NCBI RefSeq assembly: GCF_032854445.1
Contig: NC_088299.1
Coordinates: 13,385,608-13,449,607 of the forward strand
Source: Liolophura sinensis
Lineage: Eukaryota; Mollusca; Polyplacophora; Chitonida; Chitonidae
Direction: 5' to 3'
Length of the DNA: 64,000 nt
The position numbers and the translations under genes were made by a program. Below the pieces are notes generated by a model. That model searched no databases, was not told the DNA's origin, and saw only the letters and a list, made by a program, of their open reading frames with translations. This document shows positions 34,419-43,600 of the stretch, piece by piece (the first letter of the stretch is position 1; every line of letters starts with the position of its first letter).

Positions 34419-35059
34419 AAGGCAGAGGCAGACAGCAGGCCCTTAACTCAGCATATGTAAACAGTGGCAAGCTAAATTCAGAAGCTGACGGCAGTTGTTC
34501 ACATAATAATGCACAGTTTTACTTATGTTGCAAACGAACTGCCCTTTGACACTGTGGCAAATTGCTGACTGGATGAATATCCAGTAAAGGACCTTTAGGA
34601 CTTGAACTGACCGTAGAAATGTACCTCTAGGGCCGGTTACAGTTTCAAGAACACCCATTTCAAGAAGGTATTTTGGACACTAAAATCGTTTGAAATGCGA
34701 AAATATATCTTATGTTTCCAACATTGTAGGCTTGCAGTAATAATGAAATCTGTGCCGATTTGGATGAAGTGTTAACTACCTAAATAGAAAGCCATTATAC
34801 ATTATTATTAACTATTATTAACCATGTAACATTTATGTACAATATGTACCTATAACCATCTGAATGTTGTTTTACAAAGTAAAGTTGGCACAATATTGCA
34901 ACACAACATTCAGCTCCATATTGGCAGCTGAACGAGCTGCATTCTGGGGAATGTGGTGTTGAATGTTTTGTTGGAATCTTCTGCCAACTTTACCGAGCTC
35001 AATTCAACCCAGAAAGCGGAGTCATATAACCAGATCAGCTGTCATGAAACTCATCTGGT

Positions 35060-35160
35060 TATATTGTTGACTCACTTGTTTAGTCTTTCATGACTCGGCT
35101 GATCTGGTCATATGACTCAGCTGGTCTGGTCATATGCCTCAGTTTTCTAAGTTGAATTAG
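35060..35160. repeat. Short tandem repeat near right terminus of the foldback element
   Basis: GACTC(G/A)GCTG(A/G)TCTGGTCATAT is repeated, with related ACCAGATCAGCTGTCATGA sequence just before in opposite sense. It is absent from the left terminus. Confidence 0.7.
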
Positions 35161-35215
35161 CTCAACTGAATAACTCCGACTTTTCAGTCAGTTGACTATT
35201 CTCTTAGTGCACGAG

Positions 35216-36345
35216 GCGCCATATATATAGTGGTAATTACGCATTCTTAAACACAAATGTTAAGGCGCCAGCATTTTCTAAGTGTTGTAAAATTTGAGGA
35301 CCAAGATCGTAAAATGTTACGTAATGATTTTACACATTTGTAAACTGGAACACAACACCTAAAACTGTTATTTTGCCATAAGATTACAACATTTTAAGCA
35401 TATTTTAAAGCGATGAATTTCCTGAAAACAATGCAGGAAGTGTTAATCTACCAGGCATTATAAATGCTTTCCTTCCTCCACCAATGCAATGATGTTGAAT
35501 TTAAGATTGCTTAAATTATATATAACATTTCAGTTTTAAGTGTGCATGCACTTTGAAGGCAAAATCGACAGTTGACAAAAGCGGTTCATCACGTATTACA
35601 TAAATACGTGTACAATGCATACAGAATCTTACAAAAACAAACCCACAGGCGGTTATAATAGAATATGCTGTTTCATAAAGCTGTACAACTTCGAATTAAT
35701 TGGATTATAGTATTTTAGTAACTGCCAGTATACTGTATAACTGTAGAATGAGACAGCCATAGATCTACGGAAACGTCTCATACAACGGTGGATACTGTCA
35801 TGGTTGGAAGAGACCAGAGTGCCCGGAATTAATCTCAACCCTTTGGCAAGTAATTGACATACTTTCCCACATTTGAGAGACAGGCCACGAGAAAAGCGAG
35901 CTAAATGTGCATGTATGACATATTGAAAGTGGTCTCCAACGATCATTGAACATTGTTGTTAGGCCGAAGCTTTAAGTCAGAAGGTATGCCCAGTACATGA
36001 CGAAGGAATGTCGATTTATCAGGACTATTTGGTTTCCTCTACCCTTATACAAGTAAATCGAGTCTCGAGTGCGGCGTTAAACAGCAATCAGATGAATAAG
36101 TAAACCAAAAGGTACTCCGAGAACTGTAAATCTCAGCCACAGTTATAAATATATAAAACCACGTGATGAGTTCGAACAAACAACAATGCAATGGGAGACT
36201 TTCTGCTGTGACGTTGCATTGCATGCATACTTCATGTATGCTTTATTCGCACCTGTACACCGATAATTTTGACGTAATAAAGGAAACAACAAATGGGCTC
36301 ACAGCTTTGGACCGTTTTGATACAGACGGGAAGGGGTTTTACGAG
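35216..36345. other. Intergenic, no gene recognised
   Basis: The 97-residue minus-strand frame at 35653-35946 has no recognised domain and no splice or promoter support. A degraded SINE-like tail (AGTCTCGAGTGCGGCGTTAAAC) is at about 36058-36080. Confidence 0.4.
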
Positions 36346-36347
36346 TT

Positions 36348-36500
36348 CCCCATTAAAGACGTAGAGCATAGAGAGTAAAACCAGAGCAGCGACGACTGGT
36401 CGATAGCTGATTAATGGTCGCGCACGTAACCGATGAAATACAGCCTTTTGTCAATTTACCTCACTAAGGGTTTTATTCTGACTGTTCATGTCAATGCAGA
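36348..36500 (+). repeat. Repeat-H copy
   Basis: CATTAAAGACGTAGAGCATA, GAGAGTAAAACCAGAGCAGC, GACGACTGGTCGATAGCTG and TTGTCAATTTACCTCACTAA follow one another as in the other copies. Confidence 0.75.
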
Positions 36501-36661
36501 AACAGTAGCCTCATATACGCCTTCCAGCGCCATAGCTTTAGCATAATTAGGTACCGTAAAGAAAAGAAAAATTAGTGATGTTATTTAAAATTTTAGAGGT
36601 CACTGGTGTAAAATTACTCAAAATGCTCTATTGTCATCACATTTAACACAATACAATAACA

Positions 36662-36815
36662 TAATAATACCCTTCTATTACAAGGTAAAAGGAACATATG
36701 CATTTCTGTCCTATATGATTCCCTATTACAGTGTACATAGAAAATATGCATTTCTGTCCTGTATGATCCCCTATTACAAGGTAAATTGAAAATTTGCATT
36801 TCTGTCCCTATAACA
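36662..36815. repeat. Tandem repeat, about 57 bp unit, three copies
   Basis: CCCTATTACA(A/G)GGTA...ATGCATTTCTGTCC recurs three times with small changes. The minus-strand frame here is its product. Confidence 0.85.
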
Positions 36816-37439
36816 CGGTAAAATTTCCCTGGAATATATACTACATGAGTTATTGGTGGGACTTCTTTCTCGTTCTGTTCATCGTTGCTGCTTTTTTGTT
36901 ACCTCCATTTTCCATTCTTTCTCCTTTTCGCCTTTTCGCCATTGTGCACTTTTGCTTTGCAATTACTTACTATCCTTTCAGGTCGGAAAAAACGTGAAAA
37001 AGCGAAACCAGGAGTGCTTCATACCAGCAAACGTCATATTTTCGTATTTGTCTGTTAACTTGCAGTGCACATGGTACATCAGAAGTAAAGAGGTGAAACG
37101 AGTGAGATTACACCAAATTTTGCCCATTTCGCCAGTTTTGCCATCAGGGTTGTCTTGTTTACTTTATTTTCTGTGTATGGCAAAATCACGACAGGGCATT
37201 TATTATATAAAAGAATAGTACAAAAGAGCAAGGCAAATGTACAAAAGGGGCGAGGAACTTAGCAAAGTCTTTTCTTCACATCTCGTCACTCTAGTTTGGT
37301 GCTTTTGTATTTTTGCCTCATTCTGACACTGTCTCGTTCTTTCTCGTTTTTTCTGGCCTAAATAGAATGTAGAAAGAAACAAAACAACCATTTCTGGATC
37401 ACCGTGTCCTGTGGTGGCAAGGTCAAAGCTAAGTCATTA

Positions 37440-37691
37440 CTATACAGCTGTAGTGGACACAGTCTTGTCTCCGACAAAGTTCCTTCCGGCTTCCCCGCAC
37501 CCAACTTCCCCAACGTCCCCAACAAGGCCCTGTTTACAGCAAGGTACGAGTCTGCGCAGTCCTAGCCGAAATGTCTTGTTGAATGTCGCGTAGAGAATGG
37601 GGTTGGTGATGGTACTGACGGCAATCATCAAATGTTTGACTGTGTGAGCAGCGGATGCCGACTCTGAGCTATTATCCGTGTCAGTTATTTC
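37440..37691 (-). CDS. GPCR exon 3 (helix 7 and C-tail)
   Basis: Acceptor TGTGTGTACAG, then GAAATAACT. It encodes 256-338 with NPILY and a Gly/Val-rich tail ending KTVSTTAV, then TAG. Confidence 0.88.
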   Translation of the reverse strand, partial: EITDTDNSSESASAAHTVKHLMIAVSTITNPILYATFNKTFRLGLRRLVPCCKQGLVGDVGEVGCGEAGRNFVGDKTVSTTAV

Positions 37692-40600
37692 CTGTACACA
37701 CACAAACATGAAGACTGATTTACTGATTTACTTAAGAATTTAAATCTATAATATGGGGGTCAGGTTTATGAGCGGAGGAAACCGCCGTGCTCCATCAGCT
37801 ACTTGACAAATCTCCTGACAAAAAACTGGAGCCGAAACAGCGAGAGGTGGATTCGAACACGCAACCTTATAAGTCAAGGCTCTGACAGCTCAGCGCTTTA
37901 ACTGTGTGAGAGCCCTAAAAATGCGGACTGTTCTAAGAAAAGACAACACAATTATAATATTCACAAAACCTTACAAGTATACCTGTACATGTAAATACTT
38001 TTTTATATTTAGCTGAAATTGTAAACGCAGTATTCAAGTGTTTTTCGTTTAAAATGATGCCCGTTAGGTTTATAGGTTCCTTGGAGGGGAAAACTGAGTG
38101 TCAGCAGTATACTACCGCCCCTTCAACAGATACCTGACAGATCTCCTGAGTTAAAGCCGCGGCCATACCATCGAACAAGATACCTCATTGGTCAGGAGCT
38201 GGAGAGGGTCGTGGTCTAGTGGTTAAAAGCGTTAGCTGTTCAATCCTTGGTATGGGTGCGGGTTCAAACCCAGTCTCTGGTGATGAGGATTTGCTGAATC
38301 CCCTCTTTGCTTGCTTCGCCTTGGTAACAAAAAAGCGGCTGAGTGACCGTTTGCGCAGCCCAGCGTTTGTTGAAGAATATATTGTGCCTGGGCATACGTG
38401 TACGTCACGTGTGAGAAAGTTCCCATGAAAGAAACTTGACAAAAAGTTGGTGATTTAATCCGGTTCACTCCGTTTAGGCCACCAAAAATTCTGATCGCAG
38501 TGGGCATAAGTGAATGATTCTTGGGTATGGTTTAAACAACAATTTATATAAAATCAAATCAATATAAAAGACGACAGCGCAGTAAGTATAATCAGAGCAG
38601 TACCGAGAGTGCAATAATTGGCAAATGCACACAAGTAACAGAATACGGCATCATCATCAGGTCAGGGCGTGATAGTTGCGGCGAGCAACCGTTTTAACCC
38701 TCTGAGTAGCGTATAATGCTGAAAATTCTTACAAAATACAATAGAATCATACATCCACATAACCTTAAGTTTATTTGAAAGGTGATTAAAGTAGCACTCG
38801 GGAATTTTTCGTCAAAAATAAGGGTTTACAGGTGGATGAAACTCGTAGCCAACCACCGCCCTTCACTAAATACCCGACAAACCATTCAACTTAAAGCCAC
38901 AGTTAAAGTATAGCGTGTCCGGGATTCGAGCCTGAGATACACGTAAATATTTCACTTTGTATTGCATTACTTTTTTGTATGTTTTATACTTGAGTTCTTA
39001 AGTCGTACCTAACAATTTTTCAGTCATATGACGACAAGCAGACAGCGGGTCTTTTACATATATTGTTTCTCTGTGGCAGGGCCTATGCCGCCAAATGCTG
39101 CCACCACTGAGGTATCATGCCGACGGCACCAGACATGACACACCACCTAGTCACATTTACTGACACCGGGCCAACCTCTCCCGTTTTCTTGTCCTGACCT
39201 CTCAGTGCTGAGCGCGAAGCGAGGCAGCAAAAAGTACCATTTTTAAAGTCTTTGGTATGACTTGTTTTCTCTGAAATCCGTATTTATGATAAGCATAAAA
39301 TTCTATATGAGGTAAACTCACTTCGACTGGTTACGTGTGACCATTTGCCAGCTCTCGCACTGTCCTGAACTTTTCTCGATTTACTCTTCATATGCCATAA
39401 TTTTTTTGTATTAATACCATTCAACCTGACCATTTATGAACCATCGAAGTTGCGTGTTCGAATCTAGCACTCGGTGTAGGCCTGGTTTTTCTTCACCCGT
39501 AAACCTGACCGCCGTCATATCAGTTGAAAAAAAAATGGAAAACGAGGTCTTCAAACCAATTAATCAATCAGTCAATCAATCAATCCTTCTGTCTTAAATC
39601 CAACATTAAATTGGTTCGAGATATATCGCTTTAAATATCGAGTTACCATAATCCAATTTTCGGTTATGGCTGAGGATGGGCTAAAAATTTGGGTTTGTAA
39701 ACAGCTGAGACAAGCAACTCTATTACTAATATCTGTCTGTCACTCTGTCCGTCTGTCTGTATCTCTTTCCGTCACTTTATTTGTCTGTCACATTTGTCTC
39801 TCTGTCTGTTCGCATGTTTGTGGCTTTGTCTGGCTCTCTGCCTGTCTGCCACTGTTTGTGGCTTTGTCTTTCTGCCTACTACTCTGCCTGCCTGCCACTC
39901 TGTCTGTCACTCTGTCCATCTGTTTGTCGCTCTGTCTGTCTGTATCTGTTAGTTTGCCTATCAGCCTGTCTGTCTATCTGCGCGTTTGTGCTCTGTCTGT
40001 CTGCTGTTTTGTCTGTCCGTTGCTCTATCTGTTTGTCACCCGGTCGGTTGCCCTGTCAGTCTGTTGTTCTCTCTGCTTGCCTCTCTGTCAGTTGTTTCTG
40101 ACTGCTTGTCGCTCTGTCTGTCGTTCTGTTTGTCTGTTGTCCTTTGAGTTAGTTGTTCTGTCTTCCTCTATCATCCGTCGTTCTCTCTATTTGTCCCTTT
40201 GTTTCTCTATGTGTCTGTGTGTCTCTAAATTTGTCTGTCGCTCTATAGCTCTCTCTGGCTGTCTCTCTCTGTCCACCTGTCGCGCTGTATATGTACTGAC
40301 CGATCAAAATTTCAACATCCTATCTTTTAACATAGCGATTCACTTAACGAAATCTCCGAGGATACATCGATTCTCTACGGCAATAAGGCACCTATTCCAA
40401 ATTTGAGCCTGTTTATGGACCACCCGCCATTGTCACAAACACACTTCAAATGGAACTGAGCTTACGTCTGGAACTATGCCTGAATACGATTTTCATATCT
40501 TACCTCGATTGTGAAGAGAACAAAGTATGGCATCCACAGAATGATGAAGATAACTGTCAGACAGATCAACAATTTCAAGACTTTGATTTTACTCCTCATC

Positions 40601-43600
40601 ACATGATTTCCTCCTTGTCCGAGCCTAGTGCCAGTCGTTACAACGCTTCTCTTATACAGAAACACCACCAGTCGACCGTAGTTTCCAGCGATGAGCATCA
40701 GAGGCAAAACGTACGAGACTACCAGAACTATGCACGCGTACACAGTTTCAAAGTTCTCCGGGATGTCATGTGACCCACACGAGACGTGAGTATCGTTATC
40801 GTACTCTTCCACCTCGAGACTGACGGAGTACTCGTACAACTGCGGCGCTGAAGTAGCAAGGGCGATAACCCATATCAGGGCAATCAGGACAGCTGTTACT
40901 CGAAGGCGCATGTACTTCTGTTCGGTGATGGCGAATAGCCTATCAAACGAAATGGCCACCATTGTAGATATGGAACACATAATACTGAACTGTGGAACGA
41001 ACTGAATCAGCTTACAGCCCACGTCACCTATGGGAGTAGAAAAGAAACATGGCTGAATGACTGACTGAATAAATCATTGATTAGAAATGATTCTAATCGT
41101 GTAGTCAAGAGTGTTATACTACACATGCCCGTTTCGATCTGTGATGGTCGTCATCCTTTCTGCACTTAATCACACTATAAGTACAAGAATCTAGTCATGT
41201 GACAAGCGTTACATACATAATCACTATGTTCGAATTTGGCATGTGGGAAAATGGTTATAGTGATAGCAACGTTTTAGGTAAATGAATAAGAGAGTCCTTT
41301 AATTGTCCATATTGTGTACATATACGAACGCAACTTCGAGTTACATGAGATGCAGTTGGTATTTGTAAAGGTGAGAGATGATATAAAATGAACCCAAATT
41401 GTATTTCAAATAAAATATGTCATAGGCTTTATTGTATTCTCGCATAAATCGAGATTCTACTGGTGAACTAAGTATCCCGGTGCCTTTGCATTGTTTTAAT
41501 GTGCTCTTACAATAGGCCTAAACGTGATGACATCACATCATTTCGAGTAATTCTAGACCAGTCACGCCTTATATGTTACAATTAAAATGACTGCATACTA
41601 AACCAGAGTGATACCATACTAATTTGCTACCATTGAAACGTTCATATGAACATTTAGAATGAAACCCTGACTGAGGTAAATTGACCATTCGCCATTTGCG
41701 TGACTATTCTCCTACTATCACACTGGTTTTACTCAGTGCTGTACGTCTTTCTATGTTACATTCATTCATGGTACAGCTGATCTATAATAGCTGATCTATA
41801 AATGGAGAAAAATAACGAACATGAACAAAAAGACAGAAAAATCACTTTTCAAAGACGTCTAGACCATGAGGATTCGCATCGATCTTTAGGAAAATATGTG
41901 CAGGTAATTACAGAAGGCCACCAAGACAATTTAAGACAGTCTTAATGACCATCTTAATAGACGTTTGATGTAGAGAGCTGATGTATGTGTGGTACCAACG
42001 TTCATCTTGTAAAGCGTTAGTTTGTTTGAAGTCAGCTTTGCTGATGTGGTCGATCTGTTATCGACGAAGGGCTGTCCGGACAAACTTTCCACACCGTTGA
42101 GTCGATGTTTCAATAGATACAGGAAGCTTAATAATCACTCACGACAGAGCTACAGACCACACAAACAAGGAATAGTATCGATCAATACACCTGCTAATCA
42201 CGCCTAATCATCGGCCGGACAATTATAAAGGGCTCTCTTACTCATTTTTGCTATCATCGTAAACCCCTAACAAATTCTGGAGGGTGCAGCTCGACTCCAA
42301 CTCTCGCTGGCTTAACTTTACTGTATATATTGGTAAGTCTGTAGAAAAATAGTAAAGCGCCGCGGTTTACTCCGGGTTTCCTTCACCCACGACCTAAGCT
42401 TTCTCATGCAAGGGGAAAACTATTGCGTCCCGATTAGACTAGATTTTTGTACTTATTGTGTGATTAAGTGCAGAAAGTATGACGACCATCACAGATCGAA
42501 ACGCGCAGGTGTAGTTTAACACTCTTGACTACAGGCACACTTTCTCGTTTCTCTGCAGAGACAGTCAGATACAGCTAAAGAGGCGAGGTCCATATAGAAG
42601 TTTTGAGGTTGACTTGTAGAGCAAACAAGACATAACAGAGTACTAAGCTTACCAACTGGTATCATGAGTATCAAGTTGTAGGTGATTGATTGCTCATCAC
42701 TGTTGTTTAAGGCCGTACTTAAGAATTTCTCTTACACGGTTCCCTCCACCAACTCTTCTTGAGTACGCCACTAAACATTAATGTTTTTTTAATTTAACAC
42801 TAATGCAAATAAACATGCAAAAATGCAATAAAAATAAAATTGAAAATCCAAAAAATCCAAATATTTTTTTGTCCGATCTTTAACTATCGCTGGTGTCTAG
42901 AATTTCCCAATTTCATATTTTTTTCTATATTCTATACAATATTCCATTTACTTGTTTGATTGGTGTTTTGCGCCCTATACGAGAATATTTCACTTATACG
43001 ACGGCGGGCAGAATTGTGAGGGAGGAAACCGGGCATGCGGAGCCCGGGAGAAAACTACGACCATTAGACAACTTTTTGTGAACAACGTTGTAATACATCA
43101 CTTGAGTGATTCGAATTAAGACATCTTACATTATTTGGTTGTCCCTTATTGAATGAATGAATGAATGAATGAATGAATGAATGAATGAATGTTTGGAGTT
43201 TAACGTTGGACTTTTCAGTCATATGACGACGATGTGTCCTTAGGTGTGTGTACAAATACTGTGTCCAGTTTCCTTGCTCTAACCTCTCAGTGCTGAGCCC
43301 CAAGCGAGGCAGCGGGCAGTACCATTTTTAAAGTCTTTGGTATGCCCCGACCAAGGTTTGATCCTGGGTCTCCCGACTGTCTTTTGGATCAATCAGAACA
43401 ACTCTTCGTAGTATACATTCCACATCTCTTTTTAAATCAAAGCTTAAACTATACCTCCTTGAGTAATTTGATTAAGACGCATTTTGATTGCTTATGTGGG
43501 TTAGTGACAAAAAAAGTTCCCTCCTTAAAGTTTCCAACATCTTTTATGCTTCCTGATAACGAACATTTGTTCATTACCACGTATGCTTATATATGTCACA

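Larger units (their letters stand above)
33738..34505 (-). other. Segment in right arm only: heat-shock promoter module and putative non-coding transcript
   Basis: Flanking sequence on both sides pairs with adjacent positions in the left arm (near 30800), but these 770 bp have no left-arm partner. Read on the minus strand it has two perfect heat-shock elements, a TATA box and, about 450 bp on, two AATAAA signals (33849-33854 and 33834-33839). A two-copy 50 bp repeat (TTTAACAAGAA...ACAAATACTAAAGT) is at about 33857-33957. The 116-codon frame at 34318-33968 starts only five bases after the TATA box, upstream of the expected start site, and has no other Met, so the transcript is probably non-coding. 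Origin is unknown; a captured hsp-type promoter is inference. Confidence 0.55.
30297..35215. mobile_element. Foldback-type mobile element (about 4.9 kb, inverted arms)
   Basis: The halves are inverted copies. Left segments 30350-30480 and 30600-30800 match the reverse complement of 34870-35000 and 34530-34720. For example, GTAAAGTTGGCACAA... and AACATAAGATATATTTT...GCATTTC occur in both arms in opposite orientation. Inside, units of about 180 bp run forward to about 33.16 kb and reversed after it. Termini read CACAGAGAGAAAA on the left and CACTAAGAGAATA (opposite strand) on the right. No transposase frame or clear target duplication was found, so it appears non-autonomous. Limits are good to tens of bases. 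This architecture is that of foldback elements. Confidence 0.82.

Noticed and set aside
39666-40406. 246-codon Cys/Leu/Ser-rich open frame, membrane-protein-like
   Set aside because: It is the translation of a CTGTCTGTC-type low-complexity tract; an overlapping frame in another phase looks the same, and it lies inside a GPCR intron.
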